A stretch of 64,000 nucleotides of DNA from JARRKU01 sp963675565 (GCA_963675565.2 CAXXYD010000004.1:2790001-2854000); one strand, 5' to 3'; positions 27,848 to 37,460 are shown, counted from the first letter of the stretch. Translations and numbers: made by a program. Notes: generated by a model from the letters alone, not told the origin.

Positions 27848-28722
27848 TTCCCGTCATGCGGTCGCTCTTTTCCGGATTGTCGCAGGATACCGCCCGTGCT
27901 TACGCACTGGTATTGGCCTCCATGGGGATTCCCTCCAGGACGCGTTTTAACGGGACCTGCTGGACCGTCACTGTAGCCGCACACCACCGCCGGGGGGCCG
28001 TTCGGGCCGTTTCCCTCTATCTAAAAGAAAATCCGCCGCAGCCCGGAATACCAAGGGCGGCCGTATTTTACGGGCCCAAATCTTATTCCGCCGTTTATGT
28101 CGGTGCAATACTGGTTTTAATTCACACCATGATTGCGCCGGGGTATGAATACCAGGTATTTGTCAAAGCCTTTGGCGCAGATGCCGCCCAAATTTTGAGC
28201 GGTGAGCGCTTCCGGTGTGTCACCGCCCTGCTGCTGCATGCGGATTGGGTTCATCTGCTGGGAAACCTGGCGGCCCTGGCTCTGTTTGGAACGGTTACAG
28301 CCATGCTTTACGGGTGGGGGATGGGCTGGCTGCTGATTCTGGTTTGCGGTGCGTCCGGCAATCTGCTGACGGCGCTGTGGTATCAACAGGGCCATCTGGC
28401 CGTGGGCGCCTCCACTGCGGTGTTTGGGGGGGTTGGACTTTGTGCGGTGTTTAATTTCGTTTTGCATGCCCGCGGCGGCGGCTGTTCATGGCGGTCATGG
28501 TTGCCCCTTGCCGGAGGGCTGGCCCTGCTGGGCTTTCTGGGCACATCGCCGCGAAGTGACTTGGCGGCCCATCTTTTCGGTTTTCTCTGCGGTCTGTTTG
28601 CCGGGGGCGCCTATCTCTGCTTTCGTCAATCGCGCGCATGGCCGCTCCAATTGGCCGCATCGGCAATTGCCGTGGGAACCATTGCCGCCTGCTGGCTCCG
28701 GGGAATGGCTTACAACGGGTAA
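27844..28722 (+). CDS. Rhomboid-family intramembrane serine protease
   Basis: 292 residues from a GTG that overlaps the previous stop by 4 nt. A cytoplasmic N-terminal domain of about 80 residues precedes six or seven membrane helices. Rhomboid hallmarks are HADWVHLLGNLAAL (the H-x(n)-HxxxN motif), the catalytic Ser in VGASTAVFG, and the catalytic His in AAHLFGFLCG. It would cleave membrane protein substrates within the bilayer. The substrate is unknown. The 3' end overlaps the convergent methionine aminopeptidase gene by 13 nt. Confidence 0.85.
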   Translation: MIPVMRSLFSGLSQDTARAYALVLASMGIPSRTRFNGTCWTVTVAAHHRRGAVRAVSLYLKENPPQPGIPRAAVFYGPKSYSAVYVGAILVLIHTMIAPGYEYQVFVKAFGADAAQILSGERFRCVTALLLHADWVHLLGNLAALALFGTVTAMLYGWGMGWLLILVCGASGNLLTALWYQQGHLAVGASTAVFGGVGLCAVFNFVLHARGGGCSWRSWLPLAGGLALLGFLGTSPRSDLAAHLFGFLCGLFAGGAYLCFRQSRAWPLQLAASAIAVGTIAACWLRGMAYNG

Positions 28723-29594
28723 GGCGTCAGACTTTCGCAGCCGTTTTCGGTGACCAAAAGGGTTTGTTCAAACTGGGCCGAAAGGGATCGATCCCGGGTG
28801 ATGGCCGTCCACTGGTCATCCAGAATGATCAGCTCATGGCCGCCCAGGTTGATCATCGGCTCGATGGTAAACACCATGCCGGGCACCAGTTGCACGCCCT
28901 CGCCGCGGTTGCCGAAATGGGCGATCTGGGGCGGCTCATGAAAATCGAACCCCACACCATGGCCGACAAACTCCCGCACCACCGAGCAGCCCTGACTTTC
29001 CGCATAGGTTTGAATCGCCCAACCGATATCGCCCACTGTATTGCCCGGTTTGACCATTTGCATGCCGGTTTTCAGGCTTTCCCGGGCGACTTCCACGATT
29101 TTGCGGGCATCCCTGCCGGGAGTGCCGATATAGTAGGTTTTATTGGCATCCGCATAATAGCCATTTAAAATGGAGGTGACATCGACATTGACAATATCGC
29201 CGTCATTGAGAATGCGATTTCCCGGAATGCCATGGCAAATGACCTCGTTGACCGAAACGCAGACGCTTTTAGGATACCCGCGGTAATTCAGGGGGGCCGG
29301 CGTTGCGCCGTTTTCAATGGTATAGGCGTGCACCAGGGTGTTGATGGAATCGGTGGTAATACCGGCTTTAAGATGGGCTTCCACCAAATCGAGGGTTTGC
29401 ACCACCAGTTGGCCGGCCCGTCGAATGGCTTCGATATCGGCCGCCGATTTAAGGCGGATTTTCGCCTTCTGGGGATGATGGCCCGGCGCTTGCCGGGGCA
29501 TTTTGGAAGCGCAGCATTTTTTGAATTTTTTACCGCTGCCGCAGGGACAGGGGTCGTTGCGTCCGATTTTGGTGCTTCTTTTTGGTTGATTCAC
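28710..29594 (-). CDS. map: Methionine aminopeptidase type I with N-terminal SEC-C zinc motif
   Basis: 294 residues. It removes the initiator Met from nascent proteins. An N-terminal SEC-C motif (GRNDPCPCGSGKKFKKCC, residues 11-28), which binds zinc in SecA and elsewhere, precedes the catalytic domain. Metal-binding residues are recognisable: Asp in VNVDVTSIL and YADANKTYYIG, His in GHGVGFDFHEPP, Glu in FTIEPM and FEQTLLVT. SEC-C extended MetAPs occur in several bacterial groups, probably for ribosome docking. The 3' end overlaps the rhomboid gene by 13 nt. Confidence 0.94.
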   Translation of the reverse strand: MNQPKRSTKIGRNDPCPCGSGKKFKKCCASKMPRQAPGHHPQKAKIRLKSAADIEAIRRAGQLVVQTLDLVEAHLKAGITTDSINTLVHAYTIENGATPAPLNYRGYPKSVCVSVNEVICHGIPGNRILNDGDIVNVDVTSILNGYYADANKTYYIGTPGRDARKIVEVARESLKTGMQMVKPGNTVGDIGWAIQTYAESQGCSVVREFVGHGVGFDFHEPPQIAHFGNRGEGVQLVPGMVFTIEPMINLGGHELIILDDQWTAITRDRSLSAQFEQTLLVTENGCESLTPYPL

Positions 29595-29798
29595 CCGTTG
29601 TGTGCCTTTTCTGCTGATTATTGAGGTGGAGATGGCGTATCGCCGTCACCTATAATGGATTGGCGGGGGCGTGTCAAATTGCAAACCGAATTGGGTTTGC
29701 ATGCTGTTTCCTTTTTTTGTATGAAACGGCTATTTGTGACTTTTGGCGTATTCATCACAATTGATTTCAGGATATTGAATGACAAGGAGCTACGGTTC

Positions 29799-30176
29799 AT
29801 GGACAAAGATGAGAATAGGGGACAGGATGATCTGGATTGGGAGCGCCGCGTGCTGTGCAGCGATGAGGCCTGTATCGGCACCATCGGCCCGGATGGCTGC
29901 TGCCGGGAGTGCGGCAAACCCTACGACGGGGAATTGCCGGAAGTATTGCGCCGGTCACCGGCAGATGCCGAAAATGATGATGCGCAGTCGCCTGCCGATG
30001 GTGCGGACGCCGATATGCAGGAAGAAGACCAGATCGAGGCGGTGGATGAAACGGCATCCATGGATGATGCGGACGATGAATGGGCGCAACGCCGATTATG
30101 CAGCGACGAAGCCTGTATCGGCACCATCGGTCCGGACGGATTGTGCAAAGAGTGCGGCAAGCCTTATGTGGGATAA
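29799..30176 (+). CDS. Small acidic protein with two copies of a Cys-rich motif
   Basis: 125 residues from the ATG at 29799, with AAGGAG 10 nt upstream. An upstream in-frame extension lacks a ribosome-binding site. The segment CSDEACIGTIGPDGxCxECGKPY occurs twice, at about residues 20-42 and 102-124, as a probable zinc ribbon (C-x4-C...C-x2-C). The two copies are joined by a 60-residue linker rich in Asp, Glu and Ala. The near-identity of the motifs suggests recent duplication or strong selection. The function is unknown. It converges with the NifA-like gene. Confidence 0.7.
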   Translation: MDKDENRGQDDLDWERRVLCSDEACIGTIGPDGCCRECGKPYDGELPEVLRRSPADAENDDAQSPADGADADMQEEDQIEAVDETASMDDADDEWAQRRLCSDEACIGTIGPDGLCKECGKPYVG

Positions 30177-30200
30177 CGGTTTCCGGCAACCGGTCCCATC

Positions 30201-31727
30201 CTATCGGTAGTGGCTGTAGTGGACGCCGTATTTTTTTGCCTTGTACGCAAACTTGCGGACTGTTGTTTTGAGGACTTCGGCAGCCGTCGTGATGTTGCCC
30301 CGGGTGTTTTTAAGGGCATCGATGATCATTTCCCTTTCGAGATTGGCCACGGCATCCTCCAGTGAAAGCTCGGGCAGGGTGTCGGACTCCAGTCCGGTCT
30401 GCAGGGTGGGCGGCAGGTGGTAGCTGTGTACCACGCCGCCGTCACACAGCAGCACGCCGCGCTCGATGCAGTTTTCCAGTTCGCGCACGTTTCCCGGCCA
30501 GTGGTAATCCATCAGCATATCGATGGCCGGCGTTGAAAAGCGTTTGATTTCCTTGTTGTTCTCCTTGGAATACTTTTCCAGGAAATAGTCGGCCAGCAGC
30601 AGGATGTCGGTTTTGCGTTCCCGCAGGGGCGGCATGTAGATGGGAAATACATTGAGCCGATAATAAAGATCCCCGCGAAACGAACCCTCCTCCACGGCTT
30701 GTTCCAGGTTCTTATTGGTTGCGGCAATAATGCGCACATCGACTTTGTGGGTTTTCTGGCCACCCACCCGTTCGAACTCTTTCTCCTGCAGCACACGCAG
30801 CAGGTTGGCCTGGACATCCAGGCCGATGGAGCCGATCTCATCCAGGAAAATCGTGCCCTTGTGGGAGAGTTCGAACTTGCCCAGTTTTTGTTTGATGGCA
30901 CCCGTAAAGGCGCCCTTCTCATGTCCGAAGAGTTCGCTCTCGATGAGATTGGCCGGGATGGCCGCGCAATTGACCTTGATAAACGGTCCCTGGGCCCTGA
31001 GGCTGCTGTAGTGTACCGAATTGGCCACCAACTCCTTGCCGGTGCCGCTTTCGCCCCGCACCAGAACCGTCGCGTTGCTTTTGCACACCTGGGAGATCAT
31101 CTGGTAGACTTCCCGCATTTTGTTGCTGTTGCCGATGATATTGGTGATGCGGTATTTGTTTTCCAGTTCCCCGCGCAGCCGTTTGTTCTCGTCGCGCAGT
31201 TGTTCTTTTTCGCGCCGGATGATTTCCAGGTTGATGACATGCTGGGCGATCATGGTGGCCACCACGGAAAGCAGTTTCTGGCCGTCTTTGAGCGAGTAGC
31301 CCTTTTCATAGGTGCGGTCCACGCTCAGGGCACCGATGACCTGGTTGCCCTTTTTAATGGGGACACAAATAAAAGAGAGTTCTTTGAACCCTTTGCGGAT
31401 TTTTCTGGAGGCGGTGCGGTCCAGGAACAGCGGCTCTTCGCTGATTTTGGGTATGGCCACCGCTTTCCCGGTCTGGATGACACCGCCGGTAATGCCCTCT
31501 CCCAGTTTGTATTTGACCCGTTCGATGGTACTGGGCGACAGACTGTGGGCCACCTCAATACTGATTTCGTTTCGCAGGGGGTTGAGGATGGAAACGGTTC
31601 CCCGGTCCATTTCCAATGAACTGGACAGAATATCCAGGACTTTATATAAAGATTTCTTAAGCTCCAGGTGTTCGTTCAATGCCTGGCTGATTTCATAAAA
31701 AAGGGTGACTTCCTCGATGCGTTTCAT
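30201..31727 (-). CDS. NifA-like sigma-54-dependent activator (GAF-AAA+-Fis)
   Basis: 508 residues from the ATG at 31727, with GGAG 11 nt upstream. A TTG three codons earlier is also possible. The N-terminal GAF domain (about 20-165) resembles NifA sensors. The central AAA+ domain has Walker A GESGTGKE, the sigma-54 loop GAFTGA and Walker B TIFLDEIG. A Fis-type helix-turn-helix ends the protein (TAAEVLKTTVRKFAYKAKKYGV), very like the NifA recognition helix. It would activate sigma-54 promoters, for example for nitrogen fixation or ammonium scavenging. No nif structural gene is in the window. The glnB promoter at 2054 is a possible target. Confidence 0.88.
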   Translation of the reverse strand: MKRIEEVTLFYEISQALNEHLELKKSLYKVLDILSSSLEMDRGTVSILNPLRNEISIEVAHSLSPSTIERVKYKLGEGITGGVIQTGKAVAIPKISEEPLFLDRTASRKIRKGFKELSFICVPIKKGNQVIGALSVDRTYEKGYSLKDGQKLLSVVATMIAQHVINLEIIRREKEQLRDENKRLRGELENKYRITNIIGNSNKMREVYQMISQVCKSNATVLVRGESGTGKELVANSVHYSSLRAQGPFIKVNCAAIPANLIESELFGHEKGAFTGAIKQKLGKFELSHKGTIFLDEIGSIGLDVQANLLRVLQEKEFERVGGQKTHKVDVRIIAATNKNLEQAVEEGSFRGDLYYRLNVFPIYMPPLRERKTDILLLADYFLEKYSKENNKEIKRFSTPAIDMLMDYHWPGNVRELENCIERGVLLCDGGVVHSYHLPPTLQTGLESDTLPELSLEDAVANLEREMIIDALKNTRGNITTAAEVLKTTVRKFAYKAKKYGVHYSHYR

Positions 31728-31774
31728 GGGCGGCAATACTCCAAACGGTTTGGATATTCAGTTATTCGGGAACA

Positions 31775-31804
31775 CCGGGTCTGCCGGACCCGGATTGTTT
31801 TTTC
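31775..31804 (+). terminator. Terminator-like hairpin with T tract upstream of dinB
   Basis: CCGGGTC and GGACCCGG pair around a short TGCC loop (31775-31793). A T-rich run follows (31794-31804). The hairpin sits between divergent genes (nifA-like and dinB), where an ordinary terminator is unexpected. It may attenuate dinB transcription or end an antisense transcript. Its stem resembles the hairpins at 124-148 and 37892-37910. Confidence 0.45.
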
Positions 31805-31848
31805 CATTTTGGGCGTTTCAAGGGCAAAACTTAACAAATTTGTAATAA

Positions 31849-33024
31849 ATGGCAAGCTTTATTATTCTGCATATGGATATGGATGCGTTTTTTGCCTCCG
31901 TTGAACAATTGGACGACCCATCCCTGCGCGGCCGGCCGCTGGTGGTGGGTGGCCGCTCCAATCGCGGGGTGGTGGCCGCAGCCAGTTACGAAGCCCGTCG
32001 ATTCGGCATCCATTCCGCCATGCCCATCTTTCAGGCCCGCCGGAAATGTTCATCTCTGGTCATTGTGCCGCCGCGGCGCAAACGCTATGCCGCGCTGTCC
32101 AGAACGATAATGACGATTCTGGAGACATTCTCTCCACTGGTGGAGCCTGTCTCCATTGATGAAGCCTTCATGGATATCACCGGATGCGGGCGATTGCACG
32201 GCTCCCCCCGGCAGATTGCTCTGGCCGTCAAAGCGCAGATCCTGAGCCAGGCGGGATTGACCTGTTCGGTGGGGGTGGCGCCTGCCAAGTTCATGGCCAA
32301 AATCGCTTCGGACATGGATAAACCCGATGGGCTGACCATCATCGAACCGGACCAGGTCATGGGATTTATCGACAAGCTGCCCATCCAGAAAGTGCCCGGG
32401 GTCGGCTCCCGTGCCGAAGCGCAGCTTCTGGCCATGGGAATCAGAACCCTGGGTCACGTCCGCCCCTGTCCGGAGTCGCTTCTGATCCGTAAAATGGGCA
32501 AGTTCGGACTCCGGTTGAAGGCCCTGGCGCACGGCCGGGATGATTCTCCGGTAACGCCGCTTTGCCGGACCAAGTCCATCAGTACGGAGACCACCCTTTC
32601 CCGGGACACCCGGGATCACAATCGACTGTGTGCCTATCTGCTTTCCCAATCCCAAGCGGTGGCTGCGGAAATGAGAAGAAAAAAATTCAAGGCGCGCACC
32701 ATTACCCTCAAGATAAAAACAGCTGATTTCAAACTGCACTCAAGAAGCCGGACCTTGCCGCTTCCCGTGCAGTCGGCCGACCCGATTTATCAGGCTGCCG
32801 TGGCGCTGCTGCAGGATTTATCGCCGGCCGGACCGGTGCGGCTGGTGGGTGTGGGCGCATCGGGCCTGCTGGCTGAATCGACACCGGTTCAGGCCGGGCT
32901 GTTTTCGGGTGGGCAGCAGACGCGCAATGGCAAATGGGACAAGGTGGACAAGGCCATGGATGCCGTCAACCTTCGATTCGGCGTGCGGGCCGTGGCCAGG
33001 GGTAAGCTACCGCCGTCGGAATAG
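31849..33024 (+). CDS. dinB: DNA polymerase IV (Y-family translesion polymerase)
   Basis: 391 residues. The start is followed at once by the first catalytic Asp (IILHMDMDAFFASVEQ). The second acidic pair is in VSIDEAFMDIT. The thumb/HhH region has KVPGVGSRAEAQL, and the C-terminal little-finger domain is complete. There is no good Shine-Dalgarno site before the ATG and no recognisable LexA box. The 3' end overlaps the convergent aroK gene by 18 nt. Confidence 0.94.
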   Translation: MASFIILHMDMDAFFASVEQLDDPSLRGRPLVVGGRSNRGVVAAASYEARRFGIHSAMPIFQARRKCSSLVIVPPRRKRYAALSRTIMTILETFSPLVEPVSIDEAFMDITGCGRLHGSPRQIALAVKAQILSQAGLTCSVGVAPAKFMAKIASDMDKPDGLTIIEPDQVMGFIDKLPIQKVPGVGSRAEAQLLAMGIRTLGHVRPCPESLLIRKMGKFGLRLKALAHGRDDSPVTPLCRTKSISTETTLSRDTRDHNRLCAYLLSQSQAVAAEMRRKKFKARTITLKIKTADFKLHSRSRTLPLPVQSADPIYQAAVALLQDLSPAGPVRLVGVGASGLLAESTPVQAGLFSGGQQTRNGKWDKVDKAMDAVNLRFGVRAVARGKLPPSE

Positions 33025-33543
33025 CGGATCCTGGTCCAGGGCCACCTGTATTCGGGACACCAGTTGCTGGGGCGTGCGGTCCGCACACGGGATAGTGATT
33101 TGAGCATACTTGCGGTAAAGGGGCCGGCGTTCCGTGTGGAGTTGGGCTATGCTCTGGCCCGGCATGTAGACCACGCCGCGGCTGTCCAGGTTGTTCAGGC
33201 GGTCGATAAGGGGCCCCGGTTCGATGTCCAGAAAGATGATGCGCCCCAGGTCCCGGAGATGGGCCATTGCCTGCTGCGTATATACAACGCTGCCGCCGGT
33301 GGCGATCACCGTTTGCCGGGCGGTGATATTTTGAACGTATTCAGCCTCGATGCGGCAGAATTCTTTTACGCCGTGGCGGCGGATAATTTCCTGAAGTCGG
33401 GCCTGTTCACCGGTCTGAATGATCAAATCCGTATCGAGATAGGCAAACCCGAGCTGTTTGGCCAACAGTACGCCAAGGGTGCTTTTGCCCACCGCCGGCA
33501 TTCCAATGAGAATGACATTGCACTTTTCCTGTTTCTGATCCAT
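33007..33543 (-). CDS. aroK: Shikimate kinase
   Basis: 178 residues from the ATG at 33543, which has GGAG 7 nt upstream. An earlier in-frame start adds 20 residues unlike the family. It phosphorylates shikimate with ATP in aromatic amino acid synthesis. Walker A is GMPAVGKST. The substrate-binding Asp pair is in YLDTDLII. The GG of IATGGSVV and the lid arginine in ERRPLYRKYA match the family. It overlaps the dinB 3' end by 18 nt. No other aro genes are adjacent. Confidence 0.88.
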   Translation of the reverse strand: MDQKQEKCNVILIGMPAVGKSTLGVLLAKQLGFAYLDTDLIIQTGEQARLQEIIRRHGVKEFCRIEAEYVQNITARQTVIATGGSVVYTQQAMAHLRDLGRIIFLDIEPGPLIDRLNNLDSRGVVYMPGQSIAQLHTERRPLYRKYAQITIPCADRTPQQLVSRIQVALDQDPLFRRR

Positions 33544-33802
33544 TCGATTCTCCGATTCAATCCACTCGAAGCCTTCATAGACCAGGGCCGGCCGGATGCG
33601 CAAGCCATTCCGTCGAAACCTCCGCCTGTATTGACGCGGGCCGGTTTCCCGAAATGAGGTTGGCTGTTCTCATACGGCTTAATTCGGAAACAAAGATTTA
33701 AGTGTTAAGTCGCGGCAACCAGCCGCGCCCCGACCCTTGCCGGGCATATGATCCATCTTGGGCTTGACGGCTGCCGTCGGGGTGCCATAGAAATCGGTGA
33801 TC

Positions 33803-35500
33803 ATGAAAATTTTGCTTGTATACCCCTATTTTATCGAGCCACGGATTCACGTTGAAGAGATTGCCGCCGTTCCCATGGGCCTCTACTATATCGGCGCGAC
33901 CCTCAAGGCCAACGGCTACGACGTGGAGATCATCAACTGGTACGATGCAAAGGATTCCCGGGCGGCCATCGAGGAGACGCTGATTTCCAAGGCACCGGAT
34001 GTCATCGGTTTTTCCATCCTGCACGCCAACCGGTGGGGGGGCATCGAGATCGCACGGTTGGCAAAATCCATTGATCCGCACGTCAAAGTGGTCTTCGGGG
34101 GCATCGGGGCTACCTTTTTGTGGCACCACCTGCTGTCCAACTTCAGGCAAATCGATTACATTGTGCTGGGGGAAGGGGAGCACACTTTTTTGAAGCTGCT
34201 GGAGCAGTTCGCATCCAACGCGGCGCCTGAAGTGATCGGCAGGATTGCCGGGCTGGCGCTGCGTCGCAACAGACGGATTGTCCGGACGGCGCCGGCCCCT
34301 TTCATCCAGGATCTGGATAGCCTTGCACCGCCGGCGCTCTACTTTGATTTCCAGCACCTTTCGCTGACAAGGGGCTGTCCGGGGCGCTGTACCTTTTGCG
34401 GCTCCCCGCGATTCTGGAAGCGCCGCGTGCGCGCCCACTCGTCCGACTACTTCGTCGATCAGTTGGCCATGCTGGCTCAGCGGGGGGCGAACTCTTTTTT
34501 CATCTCCGACGATACCTTTACCTTGAATGCCGGGCGGGTGATAGAGGTGTGCCGCAAGATGATCGACCGGGGACTTAACGTGGTCTGGCAGGCGATTTCA
34601 AAGGTCAGCGCTGTCAACGCCGAAATGCTCTACTGGATGCGCAAGGCCGGGTGCATTCAGATCAGTTATGGGGTGGAAAGCGGGGCGCCGCAGATCCGGG
34701 AACGCTTTCGCAAGGATATCCATGAAGACCAGATCAAGCGGGCATTCGATTTGACCACCGCTCACGGCATCATGGCCCGGGCCTATTTTATCTATGGTGC
34801 GCCCGGGGAAACCTGGGAGACCATCGGGCAGACCCTGGCATTGATCCGGCGCATTCGCCCCTTGAGTGCCATTTTTTACATATTGGACATCTTTCCGGGT
34901 ACGGAACTTTACGAGGCGTATAAAGCCCGCCACGGGGTGGGTGACGACATCTGGCTTCAGCCCATCGAAGACCTTCTCTATTTCGAGGACGATCCGGACC
35001 TTGACCAGGAGACGATTCTTGCCTTCGGCAAGCACTTGCGGGAGACCTACCACCGATGGCTGCCACAGATCGCCGCTGATATCGACCTGGCGGACCACCC
35101 GGACCTGCGCCAAGAGCAGGCCGATTTTCTTTCCCGGCTGGGCATGACGTTCAGCCATGGAGACTACGCCGGTATTCAGGGCAGCCCATCGGCCCTGCAG
35201 ACCGCCCGTATGTTGTACCGGCGTGCCCTGTCCCTGCATCCGGACCACCGCGCATTCTGGGGGTTGGCCCTGGTGCACCAGCGCGAGGGAGAGCGGGCGC
35301 AGGCCGTAGAGACACTGCAGCAGGGGCTGCACCATTTTCCCCGCAGCCGGGAGCTGAACCTTTGCATCGGCATCGCTTATGCCGGCATGGGCCGCTTCAG
35401 ACGGGCCCTGGATCATTTGCTGCCTTTTGAAGCGGCCCCGGAGGCCGCCCGCCATATCGCCCAATGCCGCAAGGCGCTGGGCCGTGAGTCCCGTTCTTAA
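33803..35500 (+). CDS. B12-binding-domain radical SAM protein with C-terminal TPR-like region
   Basis: 565 residues from the ATG at 33803. An in-frame GTG two codons upstream exists, and both have weak upstream signals. The N-terminal 150 residues resemble a cobalamin-binding Rossmann fold (LLVYPYF, GFSILHANRWGG, VFGGIGATFL). The radical SAM motif CPGRCTFCGS follows at about residue 190. The last 100 residues form helical repeats (LSLHPDHRAFWGLALVHQREG, LHHFPRSRELNLCIGIAYAGMG), TPR-like. Many class B radical SAM methyltransferases share this layout. The substrate is not predictable from the context. Confidence 0.82.
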   Translation: MKILLVYPYFIEPRIHVEEIAAVPMGLYYIGATLKANGYDVEIINWYDAKDSRAAIEETLISKAPDVIGFSILHANRWGGIEIARLAKSIDPHVKVVFGGIGATFLWHHLLSNFRQIDYIVLGEGEHTFLKLLEQFASNAAPEVIGRIAGLALRRNRRIVRTAPAPFIQDLDSLAPPALYFDFQHLSLTRGCPGRCTFCGSPRFWKRRVRAHSSDYFVDQLAMLAQRGANSFFISDDTFTLNAGRVIEVCRKMIDRGLNVVWQAISKVSAVNAEMLYWMRKAGCIQISYGVESGAPQIRERFRKDIHEDQIKRAFDLTTAHGIMARAYFIYGAPGETWETIGQTLALIRRIRPLSAIFYILDIFPGTELYEAYKARHGVGDDIWLQPIEDLLYFEDDPDLDQETILAFGKHLRETYHRWLPQIAADIDLADHPDLRQEQADFLSRLGMTFSHGDYAGIQGSPSALQTARMLYRRALSLHPDHRAFWGLALVHQREGERAQAVETLQQGLHHFPRSRELNLCIGIAYAGMGRFRRALDHLLPFEAAPEAARHIAQCRKALGRESRS

Positions 35501-35624
35501 TGTCCATCCAATGAATACCGGCCCTGCGGGGGCAAAAAAATCTTTAGTTTAGGGGCGAAAGACCGATGGTGAAATTGCACACACATTGCTGTCCTGATGT
35601 GTTCCGTTTTACAAATAGGTTGAT

Positions 35625-37460
35625 ATGGTTCATAAAATCAAAATATTGAAAAATGATTCGGGCCTGATCGCGGCCTTTTGGCTGTCCCTGTTGCCGATTC
35701 CGCTGCTGTGCATGCCGGGGTTTTTTTTGCATGCCCACGGCTATATGGATGATCGCGGCCTGGGGCTTGGGGTGCTCGGCAGCCTGGCGGTGACATTTAT
35801 TCTGGGAACGTTGCGGATGCGCCGGATCGTCCGTTCGGCACAGGCGGCCCCATTGTGCCCGGAGATGGACAGAGTCCCGTCCCCAGGTGCATTGGGATGT
35901 CATCAGCCGCTTTTTGATGCATTTATGGATCACTTGCCGGCCTTTGCGTTCTTAAAGGATCGCCAGGGCCGCTACCTGTATGTCAATTCAGCATGCCTGA
36001 ATTTATGGAAACGCTCTCCCCAGGAGGTGATCGGCCGCAGCGACCGGGAACTGTGGCCGGATGATGTTGCCGGGCAGCTTTGCCGGAATGATGCGCAGAT
36101 AATGGACACGGACCAGGTTTTCAGCACCGTGAACCGGATGGTGCTGGACACCGAAGAACGGTGCCATCTGGTGACCAAGTTTGCGGTTGTTAACGGGAAT
36201 CAGCCCATGCTGGGCGGAATCGCCATCGATGTCACGGACAAGGTGCGTGCCGAGGAAGATAATGCCCGCCTGGAGCAGCAGTTGATCCAATCCCAGAAAA
36301 TGGAAGCCATCGGAACCCTTGCCAGTGGCATAGCGCATGACTTTAACAATGTCCTGTCGGCCATCATGGGATACGTGGAGCTTGCCCAGATGGACAACGG
36401 TCCGGGGAGCACCGTCCACCAGTACGAGTTGGCCCAGGTACTCAAAGCCACTCATCGCGCCCGGGAATTGGTGCGACAGATTCTATCCTTCAGCCGCAAG
36501 ACGGAACATGACCGGCAGCCGCTGGATCCCGAACCCCTGGTCCAGGAGGCATTGACTCTGTTGCGGGCCTCAATCCCTTCCACCATTGAAATCCGGCCTC
36601 ATTTCGATCTGCAAGATGTCCAGATCATGGCCAACGCAACCCAGTTTCACCAGGTGATAATGAACTTGTGTACCAATGCCGCCCATGCCATGGAAGAGAG
36701 CGGGGGAATTCTGGATGTCCGTCTTCAGAAAGTCAGCCTCTCCGGGGCCACTGCCGCAAGGCAGGGTGTGGCCCCCGGCCGATATCTGGAAGTGCGTGTC
36801 AGCGACACCGGCCCCGGTATTCCGCCAGCGCTTCAGGAGCGGATTTTCGACCCGTATTTTACCACCAAGGCCCAGGATAAAGGATCCGGAATGGGCCTTG
36901 CCGTGGTTCACAGCATCGTGGAGAGCCACGGGGGGTCCATCGATGTGGACCGCCGCACGGGGGACGGGGCCTGTTTTTGCGTGCTGATGCCGATAACGGT
37001 CCAAGTGGCCCGGATCCATCCGGACAAAACCGATATTTTACCGTGCGGCAGCGAATCCATCCTTTTTGTGGATGATGAGCCAGTCCTTGTGGATTTGGGA
37101 AAACAGATGCTGACCCGGCTGGGGTATCGTGTCACAGGCTGCGACCAATCCCTGGATGCTCTGGCCCTGGTTCAGGCGCAGCCGGATCGTTTCGATCTGG
37201 TGGTTACCGATACCACGATGCCCAATATGACCGGTGACGTTCTTGCCGCCAGATTACTGGCCATTCGGCCGGATTTGCCGATTCTGCTGTGTAGCGGCTA
37301 CAGCGAGCAGATGACTTCGGAAAAAGCGGGCAGGCTCGGTATTGCCGCTTGCCTGATGAAACCTCTGGCCATCAGCGATCTGGCATGCACCCTGAGGGAC
37401 GTTTTGGACCGCCGCGTGCCGGGGGCACAGCACGACTTTCTGAGAGTGGTACCGCTTTAG
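35625..37460 (+). CDS. Membrane PAS hybrid histidine kinase with receiver domain
   Basis: 611 residues. Two hydrophobic segments (about residues 14-36 and 45-63) anchor it, with almost no periplasmic domain. A PAS domain follows (about 105-210). The phosphoacceptor is in SGIAHDFNNVLSAIMGY, with the usual acidic residue after His. The ATPase domain contains DTGPGIPPALQERIFDPYF and GSGMGLAVVHSIVESHGG. The C-terminal receiver has DLVVTDTTMPNMTGD and MKPL. It is an orphan with no adjacent response regulator. Confidence 0.88.
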   Translation: MVHKIKILKNDSGLIAAFWLSLLPIPLLCMPGFFLHAHGYMDDRGLGLGVLGSLAVTFILGTLRMRRIVRSAQAAPLCPEMDRVPSPGALGCHQPLFDAFMDHLPAFAFLKDRQGRYLYVNSACLNLWKRSPQEVIGRSDRELWPDDVAGQLCRNDAQIMDTDQVFSTVNRMVLDTEERCHLVTKFAVVNGNQPMLGGIAIDVTDKVRAEEDNARLEQQLIQSQKMEAIGTLASGIAHDFNNVLSAIMGYVELAQMDNGPGSTVHQYELAQVLKATHRARELVRQILSFSRKTEHDRQPLDPEPLVQEALTLLRASIPSTIEIRPHFDLQDVQIMANATQFHQVIMNLCTNAAHAMEESGGILDVRLQKVSLSGATAARQGVAPGRYLEVRVSDTGPGIPPALQERIFDPYFTTKAQDKGSGMGLAVVHSIVESHGGSIDVDRRTGDGACFCVLMPITVQVARIHPDKTDILPCGSESILFVDDEPVLVDLGKQMLTRLGYRVTGCDQSLDALALVQAQPDRFDLVVTDTTMPNMTGDVLAARLLAIRPDLPILLCSGYSEQMTSEKAGRLGIAACLMKPLAISDLACTLRDVLDRRVPGAQHDFLRVVPL

